DNA from: Macrotrachela quadricornifera
Taxonomy: Eukaryota; Rotifera; Eurotatoria; Philodinida; Philodinidae
Reading direction: 5' to 3'
NCBI GenBank assembly: GCA_022393335.1
Contig: JAJEKB010000852.1
Location: 53,188-117,187 of the forward strand
Length of the DNA stretch: 64,000 bases
Part shown: positions 49,959 through 62,400 of the stretch, piece after piece
How the letters are laid out: each line of letters starts with the position of its first letter
Numbering within the stretch: position 1 is the stretch's first letter
Notes under the pieces: model-generated
What the model was told of the DNA's origin: nothing
The model's database searches: none
The model's input: the letters and a program-made list of their open reading frames with translations, nothing else
Made by a program: the position numbers and the translations under genes

Positions 49959-52900
49959 ATGTTTGTATCACAACAACATCAACAATCAGAGTTAGAAAGT
50001 GATGATGCAAATCTTATTCAATGTTGTTCTTTTTGTGTGGTGAGATATTTAATAAGATTTTAAATTTTAATATTCAGATAAAATCTAATAAATCTATTTT
50101 TAAAGATAATAATAGTAATAATTTGAATTTTCTTTTTATTTAGGAATTAGTTGGTGGTACTGGTAAAAAACAAAATTGGAAAGGTTTAGGCATTGCATTT
50201 ATTGTGATTGCTATTGTTTGTCTATTTATTGCTGCAGCTATTTTTTTAACAAGAAATCGTAAGATTTTTTTCTAATAATCTATTTTATTATTAATTAAAA
50301 CAAAAAAAAAATTTTTTTTCATAGGTCAAACTACATCTTCTCGTGATCTTATTCCACTTCATGAAAAAGATATATTTAATATTACAATACCTAAACCGTA
50401 AGTTTAGATTTTCTTTTAATTAATTTATATAAATAAATTAGATGGAATGGTACATGGATATCGGATACATATTTTTCTTATGTGGATACAAATGATTCAA
50501 TTTGGATTTATAATTGTGATACATTAAAAGAAGAATTATTATTTAATAGAAATATAATACAACAAAAAAATATTGGTCAGGGAATTGTTTCACCATCAGT
50601 TCAATATATTATTATACCGATAATAAAAGAAAAAGTAAAATTAAAAACAAGAAAATATAAAGATTTTGTTTTTAATGAAATTTTGAAATTATAATTAGAT
50701 TCATCGATATTATACAGATTATCAATATGATTTATATGAAAAATCGAAAAAAATTGCATCAATATCACTTCCTGATGGACAAATTGTATCTATATCAGCT
50801 ATTTTATATTCAAATTCAGATAATTATTTTGTAAGATTATAGAATAATAAAAATTATTTATTAGATTTTTCTTCTAGGCATTTATTCATAATTTTGATGT
50901 TTATATATATGATGTTGCAAAGACAACAAGTAGTAGAGCAACATCAGATGGAAATCGAGATACAGTTCATAATGGTCTTATAGAATGGGTTTATGAATGT
51001 AAGTTTTTTTTCTTCTTCTTATAATAGAAACGATATTTCACATAAAAGAAGTACTTCAGTCTTTTTATATTCTTATAAAAACAATATTTCTAACTAAAAT
51101 TGAAATAGTTTATACACATATATCAAAGTCATTATACTGAATCTTTCATCTTATGATAAAAGACAAACTAATAGACATCATAAATTCCACTTAAGTTGTT
51201 AGAAAAATAGAGTAAGTATTGATTCATAAAATGATTATTTCTCTCAATCTTGTGTAAGATAAGAACGTGCTCTATATTTCTATTGAGTTAATTAATAGTT
51301 ATTTCAATTCTTAAAGAAGCAACTCAATATTATAATTTAATGCATACTTATTATTGAAATCAGAATTAAATAGAAAGAAGTTCATCTAAATCATATTCAT
51401 TTTTTGCAGACAAAATTCTTTTTTCTTTTTTAGATGAAATTTTCAATCGAAATGTTCTTTTATTTTGGTCACCAAATGATCATTATTTGGCATTTATTAA
51501 AATTAATTTTCAAAATGTTTCAAAAAATCATTTTCTTAAATATGATTTTTCATTTGATAGTAATGATCAATATTCAATTCCATATCCAAAATATGGTGAT
51601 ACACTTCCATTACTTGATGTTTATATTTACAATCTTAAATCAGGAAAAACTATTCGTATACCACGTCCAATTGAATATGAAAAATTGTAAAAATAAACAA
51701 AATTCTTATTTAAAATCATTTAAATTTCCTTTCTTTTTTTGTTTTTTTAGAAAATCTGATTTATATATCTATCATATTGTTTGGTATTGTGATACATGTT
51801 TATCAATTGTATATGGTAATCGTGCACAAAATTCTAGTATAATACAATTATATGATATTCAAACAATAAATAATAATGATAATAAAATTATATTTAAAAC
51901 ACGTTATATTGAAAAAACACAACAAGGAATTTTATTATCACGTTATCTTAAACCATTTTTTTCTCCATTGGGTACATATGGTCTTATAATACGATTTAAT
52001 CAATTACATAATAATGAAAAATCTTATCCACAAATAGTTCGAATACATTTTGATCAAACAGTATGGAAACAATCATTCTTTTTTATTTTTATTTTAAGAA
52101 AAAAAACATTTTTTCTTTTTAATAGCATCCACAAATTGATGCAACATCACCAGCATATATTAATGTTGATGAAATAATTTATATAGATAATTATAATCAA
52201 ATATTTTTTACTGGTTCACATGATAATAATCCATTAGAAAGACAAGTTTATAAGTAAAATAAATTTTATAATTTTTTTTCTTTTTTTTAATTTTCTTTTT
52301 TGGAATAAAATAGATGGAATTATATGAATAATAATTCTGATATAGAATGTTTATCATGTTTTGATGGAAATCAAACATGTGAATATGCTCATGCACAATT
52401 TAGTGTTGGAAAAGGAAATTATTATATTCTTGAATGTTATGGATTATCTATTCCTTATTCAATATTATATAATCGAACAAATAAACTTGGTAATTAACAA
52501 AGAAATACATTATTTATATTATTAGATTTATTGTGTGTTTTTTTTTGTTTATAGCTTTAATTAATGAAAATATTCCATTTCGACAATGGATAAGTAATCG
52601 TTTAATGCCATATGTTGATTATTTTTCAGTACCATTAGATAAAAAAAATACTGGTAAAATAATAATATGTTTTTTTTTCTTCCTTTAATTTTTCCTTTTT
52701 AATAGTTGGTTATGGAATGATTATTTTACCTCCAAATTATAATCCAAATGTTACAATTGCATCATATCCTGTTATTGTATCAATGTAAGATAATTATTTA
52801 AATCAAAAAGCAATTTATAAATTAATTTTTATTTTTCTATTTATAGTAATGATCAATTACATGAACAAAGAGTTAGTAAAAAATTTGTATTACCATTAGC

Positions 52901-53973
52901 TGAGTATGTTTAATAAAAAAAAAATATTAAAAATAAAAAAAATACTTCTATTATTTATTTAGATTTGCTCATGTTACACAAGATAATATAAGTATTGTAT
53001 TATTTGATGCACATGGAAGTACTGGACAAGATGAAAGTTATTTACAAAATAGTCCAATGAATTGGCTTGATAGACAATATGATGATTATATTAAAGTTGC
53101 ACAGTAAAATAAAGAAAAATAAATTATTTTATTTTATTTTTATATTTATTTTTTGAAGACATTTGAAAAATCATGAAAGAAAATTTAATGGAACATTAAA
53201 TGGTACACGATTTGGATTGAAAGCACGAGTAAGATTTCTCTCTTTTTTTTTTGATCTATATAAAGACAATATTATTGATATAAAATTTTTGAAATTTTAG
53301 GGACCAGCTGGTGTTATAGCTTTAAAATTACTTGAAGAACCTAAGAAAGATGAATATATTTGTGCATTTCTTGAATCACCTGTTAATGATTTATCTCATT
53401 ATCGTAAGATATTTTATTTTATATTTTGTTAATAAAAAATTTTATTAATTGTTTAGATGCTGTTTATACTGAACGTCTTAACGGAATAAAAAAGAATGCT
53501 CAATCAGTAAGAAATAATAGACTAAAGAAAGATTTTTATCTAATAAAAAAAATATTTCGAATCATTTTAGTCACATCGGCTAAATCTTCGAAATAAAAGT
53601 ATAGCAATTGTTCATGGAACAGCTGATGGTAAAATAAAATAAAATATTTTACATTTTATTCGTTTTTATTTTTGTTTGTTTTGTTACTTCAGAGGATGTA
53701 CATTTCAAACATTCAGCAGCATTAGCTAAGACATTTATTGAAAGTAGTGCCAAATTTCAATTTAAAGTAAGTTAAAAATATATTTAAATTATAAAAAATA
53801 AAAAATTTTGTTTAAAAAAAACTAAGGTTTATCCAGATGCAGATCATGATTTTGAGAAAAATCCATCATTACACGACGATTATTTTAGTTTTCAACGTCA
53901 ATTTTTTCAAGAATGTCTTGGCCGTCGAGTTAATAAAGAACGAAAATTAACTGTACCAGAAGAATATGAATAA
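49959..53973 (+). CDS. DPP6: DPP6/DPP10-like inactive dipeptidyl peptidase (Kv4 accessory-type subunit)
   Basis: Exons: 49959-50039, 50144-50258, 50325-50397, 50442-50634, 50699-50830, 50878-50998, 51434-51686, 51751-52060, 52126-52253, 52314-52489, 52555-52653, 52706-52784, 52847-52903, 52963-53103, 53159-53228, 53301-53403, 53457-53506, 53571-53628, 53693-53766, 53827-53973 (819 aa with this first exon). A short cytosolic part leads to one signal-anchor helix (about 38-62, KKQNWKGLGIAFIVIAIVCL, with the NWKG motif typical of DPP6/DPP10). A beta-propeller (about 80-560) and an alpha/beta-hydrolase domain follow. Asp746 (HGTAD) and His778 (YPDADHD) of the triad remain, but the serine elbow G-x-S-x-G-G is replaced by ARGPAG (about 675-680), so peptidase activity should be absent. 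DPP6/DPP10 are inactive and tune Kv4 channels; by homology that is the likely role. Divergence in the propeller is high. Confidence 0.85.
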
Positions 53974-54294
53974 TCAAAAATAATATCTAAATCATCGTTC
54001 TTCCTAACATAAACAAACTCGGTGTATATACCGGAATAAAAATAAGACATCGTTTATTAATTTATTTTTTTTTTTTTTTGTATATATATTTTACCATTCT
54101 TAAATATGTATTCAATGTATTTTGTTGAGCTCAAAATGTTTTGTTTTCTTTTTTTCTTTCACGAGCTTATTATCTTTTATTGTAAATTTTATTCATTCTT
54201 TTCTTTCTTTTTTTTCTTTTTGGTGTTCGATTTTTTCCCAACGAAAAAAATGACAGAAAACTGTTCAGATAGAAATTAGATGAATGTATTGAAA

Positions 54295-55450
54295 TTAAAT
54301 ATCTGATTTTGATGGCATATTAAGAAGATGATTGGTATAGCGTTTTAGTGGCCAAATCTAAATAAATATATTTGATTAAAAATAAGAGTTTATTTTTATT
54401 ATTTACTCTTGCTAATGTTCGTCCTTCAATTAAACCCATTGGTATAATTTTTATTTCTTGATTATTATTATTTGTTAAGAGATTAATAGCAATACTTCCT
54501 TTAGGAATCTATATGAAAATAATAAGATATTAAATATAAATATATGTAGAATATTTACTTTAACAAATTTTGTTCTAGAATTTTTGGATTGAATATTAAT
54601 ACTTTCATCTTGAAAAGCAATTATACGACCAAAAATTGTTTGTTGATGATTATCAGGTGATTTTGCATAAATTAAGTTATTTCTACACTAAACAAAATAG
54701 ATTTAATGTCATGACAGATCTTTAATTGTATTTTAAGAATAAAATTATTTTTTCACTTTCATACAAAAAAATGTACTTGATAATTTTCTGTTTTTTTTAT
54801 GGCTTTTGTAATATGCTTTTCTTTTTAAGGAATGACCGTAGAATACGTGACGACTTCTCATTTTGACAGCATTATTAAAAGACATTTCTAACGAGAGTCT
54901 TCTGAGATCTAAAATTTGACGATGTCTCGTGTTTTAGAGATCTTATCGTCATAGTTCATTTTTGAAAAATTGAAGATAGAATTCATTAGTTATCAAAATC
55001 ATTATGTAGATTTGAGCTAGTTACTTAATATTAAAGAAAAAAAATCAAGAATACTTTGGATTTAAATTTTTCTTCACTACTTTACTATTAAAGCTGAATT
55101 AGGCTGAAAGCAGAAAATTTTCAGTTTTTTTTACAAGTACTAATTGATCAAAGGTAAGCATCTACCTAAACGCTCTACAAAATTCATCAAAAATTCTCAC
55201 TTTATATTTTACAATGATTTATTTTTTTTTTAGATATTCAAAATATATTTCATATCAAAATACATCTAAATAAATAATACCTGTTTAATTTAAATCTATT
55301 CCATACATCCAAAATAATAATATCACCTGATTGAAATAATTCATTTTCATTCTTTTCTATATAAGTAAAATCCATAAAAAATCTTTGCATACAATAACAT
55401 GATACTCCACCATATAAATACCAACTAAATGTTTTTATTAATTGTCTCAT
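54295..55450 (-). CDS. IMMP2L-like S26 inner-membrane peptidase homologue, probably inactive
   Basis: Exons 55450-55281, 54682-54559, 54508-54407 and 54357-54295 (152 aa; IMMP2L is ~175). The layout follows mitochondrial inner-membrane peptidase subunit 2: a short N-terminal hydrophobic segment, then SGDIIILDVWNRF, NNLIYAKSPDNHQQ, FGRIIAFQDE, KFVKIPKGSIAIN, PMGLIEGRTLARIWPLKRY. The last parts align with the IMMP2L RVIALEGD, VPRGHIWVEGD and LGLLHAHATHILWPPERW regions. Key residues differ: the nucleophile Ser of the S-M-Q motif aligns with Cys20 (YCMQRFF), and the general-base Lys aligns with Gly75. The family's GD box after PKG is also lost. It therefore looks like a non-catalytic paralogue, perhaps a structural partner. 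Exon 2 uses the second of two nearby acceptors (GTGTAG) because only that one keeps frame. Confidence 0.7.
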
Positions 55451-56046
55451 TTAACATCTACAAATAAAAATCTATTATGTTTTTTTTTTCTTCTTTTAAT
55501 TCAGTGTGTCGTATACATACATATATAATATCTAGAATAATTTTACACAAACACACTTTCAAAATAGAATATCAACAAATTAAACATACGCACACATATA
55601 CATATTTAATATTAACAGCAAGTGCAACAAAAAATAATAATAATAATAAATAAAGAACAAAGAAAGAAAGAATGAAGAAAAAAAGAAAAGAAATTAAGAT
55701 CTATTATGTTTTTTATTCAACCTGTATATAAAATTTTATTTATAATAAATGCAGATAGACATGCAATATATAAAGAAAATCATCGGGTGATGTATATTTT
55801 GTGATACAGGTGATAATCAAAACATATGTATACATATATATCTAATATCTTATCTTTCTATTGAAATTTTTTTTCTTCCATTAATGCTAATAATAATAAT
55901 ATAAGAAAGAAAAAAAGAAAAAAAAAAAGAAAACTAATAATATATAGCAAAATATAACTGTAAATTTTCATCTGACATATGTTATTAATATCGATTGCAA
56001 AAATAACACCGGAAAAGAAAATAATCTTTATATATTATTTATATAT
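55451..56046. other. Short intergenic stretch, nothing recognised
   Basis: AT-rich with AAT and AAAG microsatellite runs (near 55631 and 55905). It lies between the S26-like gene 5' end and the PKMYT1 3' end. Confidence 0.5.
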
Positions 56047-58218
56047 TTAATCTTCAGTTCCACTACTATCAAATTTAAATTGAACTGGAGATTTTCGACT
56101 AATAAAAGAATAAAAAAAAAATTTTTTTTTTTGCTTTTAAACTATAAATGATATCTTACAAATAAATTTGATCATCATTTAGTTCTTCATCTGAATCATT
56201 AGGGAAAAGGCGAACACGAAGTGGATCACCAACAATGGGTAACGGTGGTGGAGTTCTATAAAAATAATTATTAATAATAAATAAATATTTTATATTTACA
56301 ATTGAGAATTAGCATGAATTGAATGAAGTCGAAATTCATCTATTAAAACAAAATTAAAAAATAAATTATTTTATAAAATATATTTTATTCAAACCATCTG
56401 AATGTTCATCATGATAACCACCATAATTTGGTGGTCTTTTTGGCTTTTTTATTGGTGTACGACAACCATGACTAGCAGGAGAATTATTTCCACTCTTTGA
56501 TGAAATAATCTATTATAAAATAAAAAATTATTTTTGTTTTTATATATATTACTCTTTTGAAATATTCTACATGTTCAAGTCGACGTTGATTAAATGCAAA
56601 TGGTGATATTATATGACAAATCTAAATAAAATAAAATTGTTTTTTTGTTGTTAATTCTTTTTTTTTTCTCTTTATTTATTACTTCATTATGAATAGTTGG
56701 ACTATCAAGAATATCTTTGGCTGATGGTCGAATTTTATAATCAAATTGTATCATTCGAAGTAAAAGTTGTTTTAATTCAATATCAGTTAAAACTATAAGA
56801 AAAAAATAAACAATTTCACAAAAATGATTTTTTTTTGTTCTATATTTAATTCAATACTACCTGAAGTTATTTCAACTGGTAATTTTGATTCACGTATATT
56901 TGTCCAAAGATCACCAGTTACTGGCATATTATAATCACTGACTAATTCAAGTGCTGCCATACCTAAACTAAATACATCAGCTGCTGTTGATATTGTACCA
57001 GAAAGTACTTCAAATGCAAGATAACGTGCATCACCATCTTGTGCTAAAGTTGATGCCTAAAATATTACAATCTTTGTTCATTATTCGTTTTTTTTTACAT
57101 AGAATTTTCTTACACTTCGTAAATCATGTACAATACCAAAATCACAAAGTTTAAGAATTCCATCATTAGTAATTAAAATATTTTCTGGTTTAACCTTAAA
57201 TAAAATATTAAAAAAAAAAAACTATTTATCTTTTTTTTTCTTTCTATCTTACATCCATATGAACATAATACAATGAATGAAGAAAATCAAGTGCTTGACC
57301 AATTTGATAAAGAAAATGCCAAATCATTCGTTGTGTCATTAAATGTTCTGCAGCATATTCTAATAAACTTAAACATATGAAAATAATTCAAATTAAAATA
57401 AATCATTTTTATTTTCTGTATAACTTACTTGCTTTCACAAAGTTCAGTTTGAATATATAAACGTCCACGTTCTTCCCAAGCATGAATTATTTTAAGAATA
57501 TTTCTATGTGTAGCAAGGGCTTCTTGAAAACGAACTTCTTTTAATTTTTGATCACTAAAATAATATAATCGTAAACAAAAAAAAGACATTAATTATCAAT
57601 TTTTAAAAAAAAACATTCTTACCGATCAGATTTACCACGAAATTTAGTTAATGAACGTTTAATAGCATATAATTGATTATCTTCTTTATGACGAACTTTA
57701 TAAACCTTAAAATTATTTAAAGAAAAAACAAAAATTATAAAAATATAAAATAAAAATAATTTACTTCAGCAAATGAACCACGACCAAGACATTCGAGATG
57801 TTCAAAACATTGATCCCAATAAGTAGATGTATCCGATTTTGTATAAAATGGACTTTCTAATGCTAAAAATATTCACAATAAAAAGATAATATCTATAAAT
57901 TAATACAAAAAAAAAAATAAAATAAAAAATCAACATACCAATACCATAAGAATCAGTACTAACTGAAACAGCATTTGATGGTTTAACAGCGGCAGCTGGT
58001 GTAAAATATCGAAAAACTCGACATGAAACAGGTTTAGGTGGTTGGTTTAATATTGTTCCTGGACGACTTATCTAATAATAAATAAAAATAAAAGAAAACA
58101 AAAATATTTCATTTACTTTTTTGCTTGAAAATATATGAAATGAATTATTTGTTGTACGTTCAGGTGAAAATATTAATTCCGTTTCGGTGGTCATCCTTGT
58201 CTCATATGACAAGGTCAT
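56047..58218 (-). CDS. PKMYT1: Membrane-associated CDK-inhibitory kinase PKMYT1 (Myt1)
   Basis: Fourteen exons: 58218-58117, 58071-57939, 57862-57765, 57705-57623, 57554-57429, 57367-57253, 57194-57114, 57056-56861, 56792-56683, 56621-56553, 56509-56395, 56339-56300, 56255-56160, 56098-56047 (471 aa; human 499). Myt1 phosphorylates CDK1 on Thr14/Tyr15 to hold cells out of mitosis. Kinase domain about 99-350: CFEHLECLGRGSFAEVYKVR (glycine loop 105-112), Lys127 in LYAIKRS, the HAWEERGRLYIQTELC hinge, HMDVKPEN (Asp219), DFG 237-239, GDARYLAFEVLSG and TAADVFSLG, all closest to Myt1 rather than WEE1. The APE position reads AFE. No hydrophobic membrane segment follows the kinase, unlike vertebrate Myt1, so membrane tethering is doubtful. 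The start is the upstream in-frame ATG at 58218, with another at 58194. Confidence 0.9.
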
Positions 58219-58681
58219 CAAAACAGAATCTAGAAAAAGAAAAAAAGAATTCTTATATATACCGATATTAATATTTTAATGAAATTTTATTACATATTTT
58301 ACACATTTAAAATCAAAAGATTTTTTAAAGAATCGATATTATTCAATAGTAAATCATTTATATGTCTATGTTATACTTAATCACCAGCAATACTGTGAAT
58401 AGATTTGTTTTTTTTTATTAGACCTTTTAATATTTTAATAAAGTAAAATAAAACAAAAGTTTCTATAGATTGAAAAGATCCTACTGAGCACTAAACATTA
58501 TATTTATATATAGATATAGATATAGATAATACAAGAAAAAAAAAGAATTTATTAACATCTGATTTGTTGTTGGTATTCAAAGAAAAATAAGACAATAAAT
58601 TGAGTGTTACAGAGGAAAAAAAAACAATAGCCGCTGGATTATTTTAATATAAACAATGTTTTATTTTTCTTAGTTCTATTT
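58219..58681. other. PKMYT1 5' flank / 3' side of the small 81-aa gene
   Basis: An acceptor-like TTTTTCTAG just upstream of the PKMYT1 ATG (about 58229-58237, minus strand) suggests a 5' UTR intron or trans-splice site. A GATATA run lies at 58510-58527. No coding sequence was seen. Confidence 0.4.
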
Positions 58682-58927
58682 TCATTCTTTTGATGATTGA
58701 GGATGTAAACCATGTAAATGCCGATCAAGATTTGCTTCAGCTGCCTTTTCTGGTATGACTGTATCACCATGTGAATTCATTCCATTTAAATTACCAGTTG
58801 AAATCGGTTTTGCCGTTGTCAGTTCAACAACTGCTTCTTTTTCTGGTGCAAGTGTACCTTCAGCAGCTGCTTGAACTGGTAATTTTGAATTACCATGTTC
58901 ATCCATACCTTGTACATTAGTTGCCAT
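58682..58927 (-). CDS. Small hydrophilic two-repeat protein (81 aa), unrecognised
   Basis: A complete single-exon ORF with normal codon use. It has no hydrophobic segment and is rich in Ala, Glu, Asn, Gly and His. Two copies of one motif are visible: VQGMDEHGNSKLPVQAAAEG (about 5-24) and LNGMNSHGDTVIPEKAAEAN (about 47-66), each a G-M-(D/N)-x-H-G-(N/D) turn, a short Pro-containing link, then an Ala/Glu-rich helix. Very hydrophilic, Ala/Glu-rich repeats recall desiccation-related LEA-like proteins, but the match is only in composition. The function is unknown. Coding status is supported by clean composition and the internal repeat; expression is not shown. Confidence 0.55.
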   Translation of the reverse strand: MATNVQGMDEHGNSKLPVQAAAEGTLAPEKEAVVELTTAKPISTGNLNGMNSHGDTVIPEKAAEANLDRHLHGLHPQSSKE

Positions 58928-59479
58928 TTCTCTTTTTTTATCTTTTATAAATTAAAAACTTCAATATCTAAAAATGACATATAGACATTTTGAATTTTTT
59001 TGTTTTTTTTGTCATCTCATTATTGTATAAATTCTATTTTTTGATTTGAATTTTTCTTATGTCACACGCACAAAAAAAAAAGAAAAAAAAAACGAATTGA
59101 GAGAACAAAGAAAAAGAAAAAAAGATAGTAGACGGTAGTTGTGTTGATGGTAACACACGCAGATGATGACGACAAAATAATAAAGTCAACAAATAAGCGC
59201 GACATAATGCGTACGTGTGTCAATGTTAATGTATAAGAGAAAAAAATAGTGAACAACATCAATAACAACAACAGAAAAAAAAGAGAGAAAAATACAATTA
59301 GTCGAAAAAAAAGATGCCTGTTGACAATTAAACAAGAGGAAGAAAAAAAAAGAGATTCTTTGTCTGTACAGGTTCAGATTAGAAAATAGAAGATAAATAA
59401 TAATGAAAGATGTCCCACAAACAACGTGAGAAATACATTTATTTTGAAAATTTTTGATTTCGTTTTTCTTTAATTAAGA
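58928..59479. other. Intergenic, purine-rich, nothing recognised
   Basis: Poly-A/purine tracts and short chance ORFs (69 aa at 59062, a Phe/Leu reading of poly-T). It includes the 3' UTR of the BCL9 gene. Confidence 0.5.
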
Positions 59480-62400
59480 TCACCAATATGGAGGTGGTTG
59501 CATACCGTCTACACTGAGATTTGATGGTGGTGGTTGAAGATCATTGAATTGTGATATTAATGCTGGATCATTTGTTGACATATTATTCATTGTTGTAAAT
59601 TGTTGTTGAGAAGAAAACATTGTACTATTGCCATTAGATCCGTGTGGTCCCTGTTGTTGTTGAGAATCAGGAGCATTACTTGATGATGCATGATAATGAA
59701 TAGTACCTGGTTGAAGTTCAGGTGGTGGTCCACCGGCACCTAAACTTTGAATATTTAATTGTTGTATGGACATTGTTGCTGAAACATATGTATTATTAAT
59801 TGATTGTGGTAGTGGTGGTCGACCATCGTTTGGATGCATTTGTGGATGAGAATGCATGTGTGGATGCATATGTGGATGCATATGTGGATGCATATGTGGA
59901 TGATGCGGATGATGCGGATGATGTGATGGCGGTGGTGGTCCCATACCAAAACCATCGTCCATCATAGGTGGAAAACGCATATGTTGTTGTTGATGATGAT
60001 GATTTGGTGGTGGACCTAATAATGGATCTACATTAGGCATTTTAACATAATGTGGTGATGGTAGATGATGAAGATGTTGTTGTTGCATGGGATCAGATGA
60101 TGAAGGCGGTGGTGGCAAACCTTTCGAAGAACGTGGTAGACCACCAGGATGTGGAAGCATCATTCCACCAGATGGATCAAGCATATGATGTGGTGGCATC
60201 ATTTTATACATATGTGGATGTGGTGGTGGTAAATTACCTCCATGATGTGGATTAAAATGTGGTGGCATCGATTCTGGTGGTCCTAACATTCGATGATGTG
60301 GATTCATATTCTTAAAATAAATTGCAAAAAAAAAATACTATATGTTTTATTTTTCTAAATATTCATACTTGAAATTGCATATGTTGTTGTTGATGTGGTG
60401 GTAATGACATATGAGATGGTAGAGGTAGTTGATCCATTGATTTAGTCATATGTACTAAATTTGGACTAATCAATGGTGGTCCATTACCGCTAAGATTTGA
60501 TGATAAAGATGGTGGTTTTGATCCAAGATTATTCGATGAATTATTTGATGGATTATATGGAGAATTAGCTGATTGTAAACTATTTGTCATTTGTAACATA
60601 CTACTTAATGGTGGTGCCATATTTGATGTTGGTGTTTTTGGACCACCATTAATATCTAATGGTTCATCTTTAGTTGATGCATTATTATTTGAAATCATTA
60701 ATGGTGATGATAAACTACTGTTTACAGTCAATTTAGATGGATGTGGTGATGCAGCTGATACACTTTGTGGTGTAAGATGTGATGGTGGTCCTTGTGAAGA
60801 ATAAGTAGGAGTTGTTGAACCGGTTGGTTGTTGCCCTGATGATAATGGATTTATATTATTATTTGGTGTCGAAGTTGAACGTGTCGAAGGCGTCATAGGT
60901 TCGTCTTTACACGATGAAGATGATGATGGTAACGGAGGACCACTATTCGTTCCATTTATTGATCGATAGCCTCGATTTAAATGCCTAGTAATAATCAATT
61001 CTTCACCTTCCATACCTAAAATAGAAAGAAATTAAATATAATATTAAAGTATGTCAATGAAATTTATTTACCTATTTCATTATAATCCATTTGTGTTGGT
61101 GATACTGTTAGTTGTACTTCACCTACATTACTAGGTAATTTTTTATTCGCTGATGATGGTAATGAATCAGGAATGAATTTTTCTGGTTGACCAACTTTAT
61201 ATAGACGTGGTGTTGTGGACGGTTCCATTTTTGGTGAAAGTAATTTACCAGTTGGTCCTATACTACCACCCGTTGATGTTGTAGCAATTGGAGGTGTTAA
61301 TGATGATGGTGATCCTGAAGAATAAGGTGGAGGTTGTCCACGTATTTGTTGTGATTTTCCTTCAAGATGTTCCATTTGCATTTTATTCCAATCTCGTACT
61401 GCTTGTGGTTGTTGATGTGGTGGAGGTAATTGTCCATATGGATCACCTAGTCCTGGTCCATATTGTCCATGAAAATTAGGTGGCATTGGTCCATTCATAT
61501 AACTATGTGGTGGTGGACCATTCATATCAAGCATCATTCCATCCGATCCTCTCATGCCCGGAGGTAACATATGTGGTGGTGGTGGACCAATTCCCATCAT
61601 ATGATGTGGTGGGCCACCACCATGTGGACTGTTCATCATCATCATTTGTTGCTGATGTGGATCAAGTGAACCTGGAGGTGGCAAACCACCGTTAACCGAT
61701 GGTGGAATATTACCAGAAGCCGCTGCGGCAGCAGCAGCTGCTGCTGCAGCATTCGCTTTACCTCTACCCCGACTTCGTCCACCTGTAATTTTTGATTTTA
61801 GATCTTCTATTTTATTTAATTGGTTTTTTCGATGTTTAGCACGTTCTGGTGTTAAATTTTCAATACCATCTGATGGTGGTTGTCCATTCATCATAAGTGC
61901 ACCAGGCGGTAAAAGATGATTTGGTGGAGGTAAACCAGTAGAACCGGGCGTTAAACGACCAAATGGTGGTTGCTGTTGATGTGGATGATAATGTGGATGT
62001 GACCAATTAGGTGGTGGACCACCGCCACCATTATGATGTGGTAAATGTGGATTATGAAGTACTGGTCCACCCATCATCATTTGCATAGTTCGAGGCGAAT
62101 GACATCCGGGTGGCATTTGTGAACCAGGATTAATATGCATTGGACCACCAAGTAATGAATTATGATTGTTATTCATATTATTTGAAATTGACTAAAAAGA
62201 AAATAAAAATATATAAATATTTATTTAAAAATCAGACAAGAAATATTTTATTTACGGCTAAAAATTGAGCGGTAGAAGGTAATGCTTTGTGATATTCAAT
62301 AATATTTGAATATTCATTTTTTAATACGGCTTCAGCTGCGTCATTAGCTAATTGTGTTGTAAATACAAACACTTGATTATTCGTCTGTAGATATGGACTA

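Noticed and set aside
51434..52177. 247-aa ORF as a separate gene
   Set aside because: It reads the wrong frame across exons 7 and 8 and the intron between them; the spliced frame gives the DPP6-like propeller.
60052..61695. Val/Asp-rich plus-strand ORFs
   Set aside because: Antisense shadows of the His/Pro/Gly-rich BCL9 exons.
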